DNA of 64,000 bases from Mycobacterium yunnanensis (GCF_025823185.1 NZ_JACKVK010000011.1:372615-436614); one strand, 5' to 3'; positions 8,417-17,655 are shown, numbered from the stretch's first letter. Numbers and translations are program-made. The notes: a model not told the origin generated them from the letters alone.

Positions 8417-10636
8417 CTAGTTGGGCCGCGCGCTCACGCGCACGGGGATGTTGCCCTGCCGCGGCATGCCCGTGATCGGGTCGTAGTCGGTCTCGGTGGG
8501 CACCAGTCGGCCGACGTTGCTTCCCCGGTCGCGCACCTCGTGATCCTCGGTCACGAGTCCCCCGAACGCGTGGTGCATCGCCACGACGTCGCGACGCAGC
8601 GTCTCGTCGGCCTCCAGGACGCTCGGAATGTGGTCGTGCGGCGAGCTGACCGTGACCAGGGCGCCGTCGTCGATGCCGAGGGCGGCCATCGCATCCGGGT
8701 GCATGTAGACCGGGTTGTAGGCCTTGCCACGGTTCAGTGCGTCGAGCGCCGTCCCGGACGAATTCATGAAGTTGCCGTGGCGCCGCGGGATCAACCGGAA
8801 CGGGAAGGCGGATTCACTGCGCGCTGCCCCGAAGTCGTCGGTCAGCATGGCTTCCAGCTCGGCCAGCAGATGGGTGTTGCCGACGTCGAGGCGGTCCGTG
8901 CAGCCGGCATCCTTCTCCGCCACGACGGCGTCGACGTCGAAGATCTTGCCGTGCGGGTGAGCGGCGACCTCCGACAACGGAATTCGCGAGTTCGCACACA
9001 TCTGCTCGAACAGCTCCTCGGTCGTCATGTCGGTGTCCCCGTTGACGTTCAACACCACCGGCGGGGACTCCATGAACCGGCCGCCGCCGCCACCGAAGAA
9101 GTTGACGAACCACATGTCCAGTGACATGCGCTTGGCCAAGCCAACGAAGAACTCCCACTCCTCGGTGAGATCGGAGCCGGCGGGTGGGTCGACCAGCCGC
9201 GGCGCGTACTGACCGTAGGCAGCCGGGATGCCCGTGCCGCTGGCGTAGAACTTGATCAGCTCGCTGCCCTGCGTCATCGCCGGGGTCTCCATCTGCATCT
9301 TCGGTGCGATGACGTAGTCGGCGAGGCGCGAGGTCAGCGACATCTCGGTGTCGAGGGTGACCAGCAGGTCCAAGCTCTCCAACGCGCGTTGGGTCTTTCG
9401 CTGATCCGGCCATGCCGCCATCGGATTTCCGCCGACGCAGATCAACGCCTTCACCTGACCGTCGCCCTCGAGCAGAATCTCGTCGGCCAGTGCGGCCGTT
9501 GGCATCCCACACACGGCGTCGGTGAGACCGCGCACCCGCAGCCGCTCCCCGTAGCCCCAGCCCTCGTACGGCGGATGGGCCTGGGCCTTCGCGGCGAACG
9601 CGGGCATCAGCGTGTTGGGCCTCGTCACCCGGCGCCCCGCCCGCTGCCACCGCCCGCAGATCGTCGTGAGGCAGAGACACAGGTACTCGAGCAGGTTGCC
9701 GTGCATGGCGAAGTTGGCGCCGGTTCCGGCATTCACCATCCCGCCTCGTTCACCGTGGGTGGCGAAGAGCCGGGCTGCCTCGACGAGCTGCTGCTCGGGG
9801 ACGTCGGCGCGCTCGGCGACGTAAGCGGGGGTAAACCCGGAGACCGCTCTTGCCAACTCGGTGAAGCCGTCGACGTTCTCGGCGAGGAAGTCGTCGTCGC
9901 ACAATCCCTCTGAGATGATCACGTTGAGCATCGCCGCCACGATGGCCGCGTCCTCGCCGGGTCTGGGTTGAAGGTGGATCGCCGCGCGCGCGGCGGTCGG
10001 CGACCGCCGCGGGTCGACGACGATCAATCTCATCCCCCTGGCGAGCGCGTCCTTGAGGTTGCGTGCGGGGTTCTGGCCGGGAATGCCGATCGCCTTGGAC
10101 ACCAACGGGTTGGTGCCGATCAACATCCAGCTGTCGGCCCCGTGGAAGTCGACGTCGCCGCCGAGCCAGTGACCGTGTGCCGCCAGTGCGATCTGCTTGC
10201 CCGGCTGATCGATGGTGTTGGCGGTGAAGAACATCGGCGACTCGATGGCCCTGATGAAGGCGTTGGCCATCAGCGGCGACGCCGGATACGGCAGCCCGTT
10301 GGTGCCGAGATAGAGAGCGACCGAGCGGGGCCCGTGCTCGGCGATCAGTTCGCTCAGCCTCGTGGCGATCTCGTTCATGGCGGGCTCCGCGGCCACGGGT
10401 TCGTACGAGCCGTCCGCGCAGCGCCGTTGACTGTGCAGCAGGCGATGTGGGTTGTTGTGGATCTCAGGCAGCGCCCGGCCCTTGGCGCAGCTGTAGCCCT
10501 TGAACATCGGGTTGTCGGGGTCACCGGTGACCTTGGTGAGCCTGCCGTCGGTGACGGTGGCGAGCACCCCGCAGTGAGCCGAGCAGATGCGGCAGATGCC
10601 GGGGCTGGTGACGGCCTGTTCGGTCACCTCGCGCAT
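8417..10636 (-). CDS. molybdopterin-dependent oxidoreductase with N-terminal [4Fe-4S] site
   Basis: A 739-residue protein of the DMSO reductase/formate dehydrogenase superfamily. The N-terminus has the four-cysteine iron-sulfur motif ('CRICSAHC' near residues 15-22 and 'YSCAKGR' near 50). The body carries bis-MGD-binding signatures ('WMLIGTNPLVSK', 'LIVVDPRRSPTAARA', 'ICVGGNPMAAWPD') and the C-terminal beta-domain 'NPVYMHPDAMAALGIDDGALVTVSSPH'. There is no in-frame UGA selenocysteine. It should catalyse a two-electron redox reaction in the cytoplasm, since no Tat signal is visible; the substrate is unknown. It is divergent from the operon beginning at 10729 and convergent with the enoyl-CoA hydratase gene. 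Confidence 0.87.
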   Translation of the reverse strand: MREVTEQAVTSPGICRICSAHCGVLATVTDGRLTKVTGDPDNPMFKGYSCAKGRALPEIHNNPHRLLHSQRRCADGSYEPVAAEPAMNEIATRLSELIAEHGPRSVALYLGTNGLPYPASPLMANAFIRAIESPMFFTANTIDQPGKQIALAAHGHWLGGDVDFHGADSWMLIGTNPLVSKAIGIPGQNPARNLKDALARGMRLIVVDPRRSPTAARAAIHLQPRPGEDAAIVAAMLNVIISEGLCDDDFLAENVDGFTELARAVSGFTPAYVAERADVPEQQLVEAARLFATHGERGGMVNAGTGANFAMHGNLLEYLCLCLTTICGRWQRAGRRVTRPNTLMPAFAAKAQAHPPYEGWGYGERLRVRGLTDAVCGMPTAALADEILLEGDGQVKALICVGGNPMAAWPDQRKTQRALESLDLLVTLDTEMSLTSRLADYVIAPKMQMETPAMTQGSELIKFYASGTGIPAAYGQYAPRLVDPPAGSDLTEEWEFFVGLAKRMSLDMWFVNFFGGGGGRFMESPPVVLNVNGDTDMTTEELFEQMCANSRIPLSEVAAHPHGKIFDVDAVVAEKDAGCTDRLDVGNTHLLAELEAMLTDDFGAARSESAFPFRLIPRRHGNFMNSSGTALDALNRGKAYNPVYMHPDAMAALGIDDGALVTVSSPHDHIPSVLEADETLRRDVVAMHHAFGGLVTEDHEVRDRGSNVGRLVPTETDYDPITGMPRQGNIPVRVSARPN

Positions 10637-10670
10637 GACGCGCAGACGGTGGCGCGATTCCTCGACATAG

Positions 10671-10690
10671 CGCTGTGCACTCGCTTAGCA
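10671..10690. promoter_or_regulatory. possible second copy of the TGCTnAGCA-tandem operator
   Basis: CGCTGTGCA-CT-CGCTTAGCA has the same 9+2+9 arrangement as the strong site at 19974-19993 (TGCTAAGCA-TG-TGCTCAGCA), with three substitutions at the conserved positions. It lies between the divergent starts of the molybdopterin oxidoreductase (10636) and the luciferase-like/sulfotransferase gene (10729). This is a weak similarity argument. Confidence 0.3.
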
Positions 10691-10728
10691 TAGTCGACAT
10701 CGACGGGCCGGGAGGCACATTGGCGAGC

Positions 10729-13044
10729 ATGACGGTTCAGCCCGCGGCGTTTCTGCGCACCACCCTGCCGCTCCCCCTCGACGCGCTGACTCAGTACGAC
10801 TCCGGGCGCTACCACTCGATATGGCTGCCCGACCACATGGTCAGCTTCTGGCCGGACTCCATCTGGATCCCCGAGTTCACCGATCTGGCCACGGTGTCGC
10901 CGTCACCGCACCGTCATCTCGACGGCATGGCCGTCGCCGCCGCCGCCGCGGTCCTGACGACCAGGACGTCCCTCGTGACGACCGTCGTCGACACCGTCCG
11001 CAGGCACCCCGCCATGCTCGCGCAGAGCGCGCTGACCGTCGACCATCTCTCCGGCGGCCGCTTCATCCTGGGACTCGGCTCGGGCGAGCTGGAGAACACC
11101 GTGCCCTACGGATTCGACTTCGCCAAGCCGGTCAGCCGTTTCGAGGAGGCGGTTCGGGTGATCAAGATGCTCTGGGAGAGCGACGGTCCCGTCGACTTTA
11201 CCGGTGACTTCTTCCGGCTCGAGCATGCCCGGTTGGACACCGAACTGGTCGACGGACGACCACCGCCGATCTGGATCGGCGCCTCGGGACCGCGCATGCT
11301 CGACATCACCGGCAGGTACGCCGACGGATGGTGGCCGAACGGGGCGTACACCCCGGAGTCCTACGCCGAGAAGCTCACCGTCATTCACCGGTCGGCTGAA
11401 CGGGCTGACCGTGACCCCGCAGCCGTGGTGCCCGCGCTGACCCAGATCTGCCTCATCGGCGACGACGACGAGATCGCCGAGATGCTCGAGGCGCCACTGG
11501 TCAAGGCGATCATCCTGTTGATGACCGCGGAGGATCTACTGACCTTCGGTTACCGGCACCCGATGGGTCCGCGGTGGCGCGGCGTCATGGACTTCGACCC
11601 CGTCAGCCTGTCGCGGGAAAGAATCGTCGCCTTCTGCGAGCAGGTCGACACTCAGGCCATCCGCGACGTCTTCCCCTGCGGCACACCGCAGGAGGTGGCC
11701 AGGAAGATCATCGGCTTCGCCGACGCGGGCATGCGAGTGTTCAAGCTGATGGAGTACGGCTCGATGGCCGGGCTGCGGTTCGCCGCGCGATCGGCCGCCA
11801 AGGTGCGCGCCACCGAGGACGAGGTGTTGCGCATGCTGGCCGGCCCCGTGCCGACCGCTGCGGCGGGCGGGCGGCTCGACGCCGATGCGCTGCTAAACGC
11901 CGCCCAACGTAGTACGGGGTTGTCCGACTGGGGTGACGACACCCTGCCCACCCGCTTCTCCGTCGCGGTGGACCACCTCAACGGGGCGGGCCTGGATGTC
12001 GATGGTCGACGGGCCGCGGCGGTGAACTGCGACTGGCTGTTGACGTCGCGGCTGGAGTTCTTCGCCGACCGCCGCCGCCACGACGTCGCCGACGAGGTCG
12101 TCGACCGGCCCACGTTCGTCACCGGTGAACCTCGGTCGGGGACGACGCTGATGCACGCGTTGATGTCGGTCGACCCGAATGCCCGGGCACTGCGGTTCTG
12201 GGAGGTGATGTACCCGTCGCCCCCGCCCGGGCTCGCCGGTGCCGACGACGACCGACCCGCCAGAGCCGATGCCGACTGGCGCGAGATCAACGCCAAACTG
12301 CCCAAGTGGCTGCACTCGCACCCCTACAACGACATGCTCGGCGACGGACTGCCCGAGGACGAGCGGACGTGGGCCTTCGACTTTCGCGTCATGACGCCGA
12401 CCGCGTGGTGGCGGGTGCCGGTGCAGAGCCTAGTCGCCGGGTTGCCGACCGACGCCGTGGCTCAGTACCGCATCCACCGCGCGATGTTGCAACAACTGCA
12501 GTACCGCCGGCCCCCGAAACGGTGGGCGCTCAAGGGCTTTCACGGGTTCCGGCTGGCGGCGCTCTTCGACGCCTACCCCGATGCCCGGCTGATCTGGTTG
12601 CACCGTGACCCGGTGCAGGTGGCTGCGTCGCGGACGATGATGATGGCCGACATCATGGACGGCATCCTCGACGGCACGGGCGCCACCTTCGACCTCGCCA
12701 CCGAGACCAAGGCACATCTGGAGATGACCAGGGCGAGCGTCGCCAACACCATGACAAACCCCTTGACCGACGACCCGCGCATTCGGCACGTGCGCTACAC
12801 CGACTTCGTCGCGGACCCGGTGGCGACGATTCGCGGGTGCTACGCCTTCGCCGACCGTGAACTGAGCCCCGACGCGGAACGGGCGATGCGGACCTACCTC
12901 GCGCAGAACAAGGGCGACCGGCACGGGAAGTTCCGCTATTCGACCACCCTGCTGACCGACATCGGTGAGGATCTCGACCAACTGCACGAGGAGTTCCGGC
13001 CGTTCCGGGAACGATTCGGCGTCGAGGTCGAGAAGCGGGACTAG
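10729..13044 (+). CDS. fusion protein: luciferase-like (LLM class) oxidoreductase + sulfotransferase
   Basis: One uninterrupted frame of about 771 residues contains two enzymes. Residues 1 to about 395 are a luciferase-like, probably F420-dependent oxidoreductase ('WLPDHMVSFWP' start, 'DHLSGGRFILGLGSGE' near 105-120, 'PPIWIGASGPRMLDI'). Residues about 440-771 are a PAPS-dependent sulfotransferase: the 5'-phosphosulfate loop 'TGEPRSGTTLMHALM' near 465 and the 3'-phosphate motif 'LHRDPVQVAAS' near 626. No stop or frame change lies between them, so it is a genuine fusion or a very close read-through. GGAGG at 10711 suits TTG 10720 or ATG 10729; I use the ATG. It begins a four-cistron run with the TIM-barrel and DUF1214-like genes. 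Joint oxidation and sulfation of one substrate is inference. Confidence 0.88.
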   Translation: MTVQPAAFLRTTLPLPLDALTQYDSGRYHSIWLPDHMVSFWPDSIWIPEFTDLATVSPSPHRHLDGMAVAAAAAVLTTRTSLVTTVVDTVRRHPAMLAQSALTVDHLSGGRFILGLGSGELENTVPYGFDFAKPVSRFEEAVRVIKMLWESDGPVDFTGDFFRLEHARLDTELVDGRPPPIWIGASGPRMLDITGRYADGWWPNGAYTPESYAEKLTVIHRSAERADRDPAAVVPALTQICLIGDDDEIAEMLEAPLVKAIILLMTAEDLLTFGYRHPMGPRWRGVMDFDPVSLSRERIVAFCEQVDTQAIRDVFPCGTPQEVARKIIGFADAGMRVFKLMEYGSMAGLRFAARSAAKVRATEDEVLRMLAGPVPTAAAGGRLDADALLNAAQRSTGLSDWGDDTLPTRFSVAVDHLNGAGLDVDGRRAAAVNCDWLLTSRLEFFADRRRHDVADEVVDRPTFVTGEPRSGTTLMHALMSVDPNARALRFWEVMYPSPPPGLAGADDDRPARADADWREINAKLPKWLHSHPYNDMLGDGLPEDERTWAFDFRVMTPTAWWRVPVQSLVAGLPTDAVAQYRIHRAMLQQLQYRRPPKRWALKGFHGFRLAALFDAYPDARLIWLHRDPVQVAASRTMMMADIMDGILDGTGATFDLATETKAHLEMTRASVANTMTNPLTDDPRIRHVRYTDFVADPVATIRGCYAFADRELSPDAERAMRTYLAQNKGDRHGKFRYSTTLLTDIGEDLDQLHEEFRPFRERFGVEVEKRD

Positions 13045-13854
13045 ATGCATCCACGGGTGTCGCTGCACCAGGTCGCGTTCCTCGACGAGCCCACCGAGGC
13101 GTTCCTCGACCACTGCCGCCGCATCGGCGTCGAGAACGTCTCGCTGATCTCCTCGTCACTGGCCCGATCGGGCGAGTACGACGTCGCCCGGAGTGCCGTC
13201 GATGGCGGCGGGCCTCGGGTGTCGGCACTGAACCATCCCTTCGCGGTGTACCCCGATCTCGCCCAGGACACCGGGTCGGCGGTCGAGAACCTAGTCGCGG
13301 CAATCGATCTCGCCGACGGCCTCGGCGCTCCGCTGGTGTACCTGATCACCGGCGGCCGCGGAACCCTGAATTGGGAGCAGGCCGCCGGCCGCTTCGCCGA
13401 CCTGATCTCGCAGTGCGCGGGCCACGCCGCAGCACGCGGGGTCGCCCTCCTGGTCGAGAACGCGTCTGCCTTCAACGCCGACATCCACTTCGTGCACACC
13501 CTCGCCGACGCCATCACCGTCGCCGAGGTCGCCGACGTGGGCCTCTGCATCGAGTTGCACGCCTGCTGGTGCGAGGGTGGGCTCGCCGCCCTGCTCGACA
13601 AGGCCCTGCCGCGGACCCGTCTGATCCAGGTCAGCGACTACGTGCTCGGCGACCGGTCGGCACCGTGCCGCGCGGTACCCGGCGACGGCGCAATCCCGTT
13701 GCAGGACATCCTCGCTCAGCTGATCAGCGCGGGGTACGCGGGCGTCTTCGACGTCGAGTTGGTGGGCCCACGCATCATGGCGGAGGGCGCCCGCGAGGCC
13801 ACCGAGCGCGGCGCGCGGCATCTGTCGAACCTGCTGACGCGATTGGGGGCCTGA
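13045..13854 (+). CDS. sugar phosphate isomerase/epimerase-like TIM-barrel protein
   Basis: A 269-residue protein of the xylose isomerase-like TIM-barrel family (AP endonuclease family 2). Family features include 'NHPFAVYP' early, 'GVALLVENASAFNADIHFVHT' with the conserved barrel glutamate, 'VGLCIELHACWCEGG', 'IQVSDYVLGD' and 'GYAGVFDVELVGP'. These enzymes usually isomerise or epimerise polyols or keto acids using a divalent metal bound by Glu/Asp/His. The ATG follows the stop of the sulfotransferase fusion with no gap, and the next start is one base after its stop, so it is the middle of a translationally coupled unit. The substrate cannot be predicted. Confidence 0.82.
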   Translation: MHPRVSLHQVAFLDEPTEAFLDHCRRIGVENVSLISSSLARSGEYDVARSAVDGGGPRVSALNHPFAVYPDLAQDTGSAVENLVAAIDLADGLGAPLVYLITGGRGTLNWEQAAGRFADLISQCAGHAAARGVALLVENASAFNADIHFVHTLADAITVAEVADVGLCIELHACWCEGGLAALLDKALPRTRLIQVSDYVLGDRSAPCRAVPGDGAIPLQDILAQLISAGYAGVFDVELVGPRIMAEGAREATERGARHLSNLLTRLGA

Positions 13855-13855
13855 C

Positions 13856-15091
13856 GTGGCCTGCGGCGACGGACCCGCCGACGAGTCGCTCCGCGACGCC
13901 TGGCACCACTTCTGCGACCGGCTGAAGACTGCCGGTGACGCCGTGTTCAAGGACGCCAACCCGGCCACACCGATCGCGAGGGCCGACGCCTTCCGCTTCC
14001 TGACCCAGAACCTTGGTCAGGCCTTCGACTTGGCACTGGAGACCAAGGATCCGGCCTACCCGCAGCTGCACCCGTTCTGCACGCCTACCCGCAAGCTGGG
14101 CGGCGACGTCGCGGACTTCACCTACCGGCAGGCCTGGATCGACGGTCGGCACGCCTACCGGATCACCGGGCGCCGCGGATCGGCTCGCTGGCTGAACGTG
14201 ACGGTGCAGGGCCCACGGCCCGACCTCATCCCGGGCACCGACTGGCCGAGCCTGCACGAACCGTTCGGCGACGTCCCCGAGTGCAACGTCTTCGGCCATC
14301 AACTGCACACCGATGCCGACGGCACCTTCGAGCTCGTCATCGGCGGCGATCGGCGCGAGGGCAACTGGCTGCCGACGACACCGGGATCGCGAAAGGTGTT
14401 CATCCGCGAAGCCTTCGACGCCTGGACCGAGACCCCCACCACCATGACCATCGAACGCATCGGCATGGACGCACCACGCCCCGTCCCTGGCCCCGAGGGG
14501 CTGATCGACGCGATGGACTGGGCCGGTGCCTTCCTCACCGGCGCCATGCGCGACTGGCCCGAGCATTCCTGGCGGTACTCCGGTGGCATCTGCGATCCCA
14601 CCGTCACCAATGCCTTCCCCCGCGACAAAGTCGCCGACTCCGCGTCAGACGTCACTCGCGGCCGGGTGGCGGCGCACATGGTGTGGGAGCTGCGGCCCGA
14701 CGAGGCGCTGATCGTGGAGATGGACGCCCACGACGGGTTTTGGATCTTCGGCATGGGCGGGGTCTTCGTCGGCAGCATGGACTACCTGTACCGCCCCGTG
14801 AGCTACACCCCGGCCCGCACCGCCGTCGACGGTGACGGCGTCGTCAGGTTCGTCATCGCCCACGACGATCCTGGAGTGCACAATTGGCTTGACACGCAGG
14901 GCTTCTCGAACGGAAATCTCACCTACCGCAACCTGGCCAGCGTTAATCGGGCCGTGTTCCGTACCCGCCTGGTGTCGCGATCGGCGGTGCTCGACGAGCT
15001 GCCGGCGAACACTGCGCTCGTCGACGCCGCCGGGCGGGCCCGCCAGCTGACCGACCGCTACCACGGCGTGAAGCTCCGCTACGGCATGTGA
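13856..15091 (+). CDS. conserved protein, DUF1214-like
   Basis: A 411-residue protein with GTG start at 13856. The C-terminal third, with 'DPGVHNWLDTQGFSNGNLTYRN', resembles DUF1214-type proteins, which are often found beside sulfotransferase or oxidoreductase genes in mycobacteria; their biochemical function is unknown. The middle part ('SARWLNVTVQGPRPD', 'FELVIGGDRREGNWLP', 'KVFIREAFDAW') looks like a beta-rich domain. There is no signal peptide or membrane span. It is the last gene of the 10729-15091 unit and is likely to act on the same substrate as the fusion enzyme. The domain call is moderate. Confidence 0.6.
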   Translation: MACGDGPADESLRDAWHHFCDRLKTAGDAVFKDANPATPIARADAFRFLTQNLGQAFDLALETKDPAYPQLHPFCTPTRKLGGDVADFTYRQAWIDGRHAYRITGRRGSARWLNVTVQGPRPDLIPGTDWPSLHEPFGDVPECNVFGHQLHTDADGTFELVIGGDRREGNWLPTTPGSRKVFIREAFDAWTETPTTMTIERIGMDAPRPVPGPEGLIDAMDWAGAFLTGAMRDWPEHSWRYSGGICDPTVTNAFPRDKVADSASDVTRGRVAAHMVWELRPDEALIVEMDAHDGFWIFGMGGVFVGSMDYLYRPVSYTPARTAVDGDGVVRFVIAHDDPGVHNWLDTQGFSNGNLTYRNLASVNRAVFRTRLVSRSAVLDELPANTALVDAAGRARQLTDRYHGVKLRYGM

Positions 15092-15190
15092 AGCGGCCCG
15101 AACCTTCCTCGGCCGCCGTGACGGTATGACCGACCACGCGCAATGCGCGTCCCTGCTCGAACCACACTCACTACCAGGACGGCCAATTTT

Positions 15191-15220
15191 GTTGACTAGA
15201 GTCAGCGAGCACTGTTTGAT
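15191..15220 (+). promoter_or_regulatory. promoter with overlapping TTGACT-AG-AGTCA inverted repeat
   Basis: A -35 box TTGACT (15192-15197), a 17-base spacer and a -10-like TTTGAT (15215-15220) precede the GTG start at 15260. An imperfect inverted repeat, GTTGACT-AG-AGTCAGC (15191-15206), covers the -35 box, the usual place for a repressor site. A related repeat with a wider spacer lies beside the TetR gene at 17772-18383. Confidence 0.5.
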
Positions 15221-15259
15221 GACATGCGTGCCTGCATCGACGCGGACCGAGGGAATGAC

Positions 15260-16027
15260 GTGACCGAGGTCCACGTCGATGATGAGACCGCCGTGCCCGC
15301 CAGCTACGTCGTGCGGACGCAACTCGTGTGCCTCTGGACACTGCCTGTCATGGGCACTTTCCTGCTCATCGCGTTCCTGATGTTTCCCGGCTTTCTTCCC
15401 CCGATGTCACCGAGCCTCTCCGCGCAGGAGGTGGCCGACTTCTATCGGGATCACAGTGCCGCAGTGAGATTCAGCATGATCACCTTCAACGTCTTCGGCG
15501 CGATGCTGTTACCGTTCTATGCCGTCGTCGTCGGCCAGATTCAGCGGATGGCCACTCCGAGTCGGGTGCTCGGATACTGCTACATCACCGCCGCCGCGAG
15601 CGGAGCCACCGTCTTCGCGATGGCAGACATCATGTGGCTGCTCGCCGCCTTCCGGCCCGAGCGCAATCCCGAACTGACACAACTCCTCAACGACATGGCG
15701 TGGATGATCTTCATCGCCCCCGTCGGGATGATGGTGGTCCAGAATCTCTGCTTGGCGTTCGCGGTGTACCTCGATTCGCCCGACCGTCCGGTCCTGCCGC
15801 GCTGGGTAGCCCTACTGAACATCGCGGCGGCGCTGGCCATCGCTCCGGCCGCCGGGGCGGCCGTCGTGACCACTGGTCCGTTCGCGTGGAACGGTGCCGT
15901 GTCGTTCTGGCTCAAACTGACCACCCTCGCGATCTACCTCGTCGCCATGTTCATCGTGCTCCGTCGCGCGGTGCTCCGGCAGGTCCAAGAAGCGGCCGCC
16001 GGCCGGTCCAACGGACTGGTGCTGTGA
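15260..16027 (+). CDS. integral membrane protein, first of a paralogous pair
   Basis: A 255-residue protein with about six hydrophobic segments ('LVCLWTLPVMGTFLLIAFLMF', 'MITFNVFGAMLLPFYAVVV' and others to 'LTTLAIYLVAMFIVL'). I do not recognise a family with a known function. It is related to the next gene product: both have a 'GPFAWNG' segment before the last span, 'PMSPSLSAQEVADFYRDHS' here against 'PPRRPDIAPDQVAAFFEEHS' there, and similar span order. GTG 15260 is chosen because GAGGG lies six bases upstream; an in-frame ATG at 15224 is less likely. The stop overlaps the next start by four bases. A regulated promoter lies at 15191-15220. Confidence 0.75.
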   Translation: MTEVHVDDETAVPASYVVRTQLVCLWTLPVMGTFLLIAFLMFPGFLPPMSPSLSAQEVADFYRDHSAAVRFSMITFNVFGAMLLPFYAVVVGQIQRMATPSRVLGYCYITAAASGATVFAMADIMWLLAAFRPERNPELTQLLNDMAWMIFIAPVGMMVVQNLCLAFAVYLDSPDRPVLPRWVALLNIAAALAIAPAAGAAVVTTGPFAWNGAVSFWLKLTTLAIYLVAMFIVLRRAVLRQVQEAAAGRSNGLVL

Positions 16028-16782
16028 CCCAAACCGCGCCGCCGTCGAGTCCGCCCTTCGGCACCACCCGGCGTTCAGCCTTTCTCGGCAATCCCAAAGT
16101 CGACCTCTGGGTGGTGTGGTGGACCATCCCGATCTTCTATGCGATCCAGGGCGTCATCTACGTTCCGCTGACGCGACTGATGCCTCCGCGGCGGCCAGAC
16201 ATCGCACCCGATCAGGTGGCGGCGTTCTTCGAAGAGCACTCGCTCGGAATCAAAGTCGGCTTCGGGCTGCTGATGGTGGTGGCGGGCTTCGTCGGCACGG
16301 CGAACGGGCTCATCGCCTACCAAATCCGACGAATGTCGGTGCACCCCGCGTTCTCGTATGCGTTCATCGCGACGCTCGCCGTCGGTTCCACGCCCGGATT
16401 CCTCTGGGGCGCTTTCGCGTTCCTGACCGCAGTGTTGCGACCCAATCGTTCACCCGAGATGCTGACGGTGCTCTACGACATGGCGTTTCTGTCCTACATC
16501 GGATCGTTGGGGTGCTTCGCAGCTGCGTGGGCGGTCCTGGGCGCTGCCATCCTGCTGGACAAGAACAAGGTCTACCCAAAGTGGTTCGGCTACGCCACGA
16601 TCTGGCAGATCGTCACGGAGTTCATCGCCGGCGTCGTCTTCAACTTCCACGCCGGCCCCTTCGCTTGGAATGGGCTGGTGGCCTTCTACGTCAACACCGT
16701 CGTGTACGTGTTCTGGCAGGTTTGCCAGTTCTACGTACTGTTCAAGGCGATCCAATGGCAGAACATGGAGGCACCCTCGTGA
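16024..16782 (+). CDS. integral membrane protein, second of a paralogous pair
   Basis: A 252-residue polytopic membrane protein (about six spans: 'WVVWWTIPIFYAIQGVIYV', 'FGLLMVVAGFVGTANGLIAY', 'YAFIATLAVGSTPGFLWGAFAFL' and others). It shares the 'GPFAWNG' and soluble-loop pattern with the preceding gene, so the two probably arose by duplication and may form a heteromer. The GTG at 16024 overlaps the previous stop (GTGA), and its own stop overlaps the next GTG in the same way. The open frame extends upstream to 15328, but that part is a shadow of the preceding gene. Function unknown; the operon context links it to the oxidase subunit III/IV-like proteins. Confidence 0.75.
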   Translation: MTQTAPPSSPPFGTTRRSAFLGNPKVDLWVVWWTIPIFYAIQGVIYVPLTRLMPPRRPDIAPDQVAAFFEEHSLGIKVGFGLLMVVAGFVGTANGLIAYQIRRMSVHPAFSYAFIATLAVGSTPGFLWGAFAFLTAVLRPNRSPEMLTVLYDMAFLSYIGSLGCFAAAWAVLGAAILLDKNKVYPKWFGYATIWQIVTEFIAGVVFNFHAGPFAWNGLVAFYVNTVVYVFWQVCQFYVLFKAIQWQNMEAPS

Positions 16783-17384
16783 CGGACACACGTGCCACCG
16801 ACGCCGAGCGGGTCACCGCAGCTCAGCCCCGCCGGGGACGACTACCCGGTGACGGCGCGATGTGGTTCTTCGTTCTGGGCGACATGATCATCTTCGGGAT
16901 GTACTTCGTGGCGTTCATGATCTTTCGTGCCGGGGAGGTCGAGGCCTTCGACGCCGCCCAACGCCACCTGTTACTGGACGCCGGCTTCCTCAACACCCTT
17001 TTGCTGCTGTTCAGTTCGTGGCTGGCAGCGCGGGCCGTTGTCGAGGCTCGCACTGAGCGCAGCGCATCGACGACGAGGTACCTTCTCGGTGCGGCCGCCT
17101 GCGGCGGTGCCTTCCTCGTCGTGAAGCTGTCGGAATGGTTCTTCGAGGTGAACTCAGGCCAGACGTTCAACAGCGGAACGTTCATGGCCTTCTATTACGT
17201 GCTCACGGGCGTGCACATGCTGCACGTCGTCATGGGAATGGTCGTGATCGGTGTGGCCACCTGGTACACCAAACGCTCTCGGCTGGTGCGGGTTTCGGTC
17301 GTCGAGCAGGCAACGACATTCTGGCACATGGTCGATCTGCTGTGGGTCGTCATCTTCGCTCTCCTCTACGTTCTGAGGGCCTGA
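16779..17384 (+). CDS. heme-copper oxidase subunit III family protein (CoxC/NorE-like)
   Basis: A 201-residue protein with five hydrophobic segments in the order seen in short subunit III/NorE proteins ('WFFVLGDMIIFGMYFVAFMIF', 'GFLNTLLLLFSSWLAARAVV', 'FMAFYYVLTGVHMLHVVMGMVVIG', 'FWHMVDLLWVVIFALLYVLR'). The 'TGVHMLHV' and 'FWHMVDLLW' histidine segments are hallmarks of the family. Subunit III normally stabilises cytochrome oxidase or, as NorE, supports nitric oxide reductase. No subunit I or II, and no norB, is present in the window, so its partner is unknown. GTG 16779 overlaps the previous stop by four bases. Confidence 0.85.
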   Translation: MTDTRATDAERVTAAQPRRGRLPGDGAMWFFVLGDMIIFGMYFVAFMIFRAGEVEAFDAAQRHLLLDAGFLNTLLLLFSSWLAARAVVEARTERSASTTRYLLGAAACGGAFLVVKLSEWFFEVNSGQTFNSGTFMAFYYVLTGVHMLHVVMGMVVIGVATWYTKRSRLVRVSVVEQATTFWHMVDLLWVVIFALLYVLRA

Positions 17385-17385
17385 G

Positions 17386-17655
17386 TTGTCCGATACGCAG
17401 CGCATCACCGCCACCTGGATCGCGCTATCCGTGGTCACGATCATCACGTGGGTACTTGGTCACGTCGAGCGCGGATTCGACGAACGCTCGACCGCAGTCG
17501 TCGCCCTCGTCGTACTGGCCATCGCGTTCGGCAAGGTATGGCTCATCATCCGGCACTTCATGGACGTCCGCTCGGCGCCACGATGGCTGAAGGTGTTCAC
17601 CGACGTCTGGCTGCTCGTCCTCGGCGTCTCAGTGGTGTCGCTCTACCTGGCGTGA
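17386..17655 (+). CDS. small membrane protein, cytochrome c oxidase subunit IV-like (COX4_pro/NorF type)
   Basis: An 89-residue protein with three hydrophobic segments ('ATWIALSVVTIITWVLGHV', 'TAVVALVVLAIAFGKVWLIIRHFMDV', 'VFTDVWLLVLGVSVVSLYL'). 'KVWLIIRHFMDVRSAPRWLK' is characteristic of the prokaryotic subunit IV family that accompanies subunit III-like proteins. The TTG start at 17386 follows the previous stop by one base. It closes the four-gene membrane operon that begins at 15260. It is presumably a small scaffolding partner of the subunit III-like protein. Confidence 0.78.
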   Translation: MSDTQRITATWIALSVVTIITWVLGHVERGFDERSTAVVALVVLAIAFGKVWLIIRHFMDVRSAPRWLKVFTDVWLLVLGVSVVSLYLA

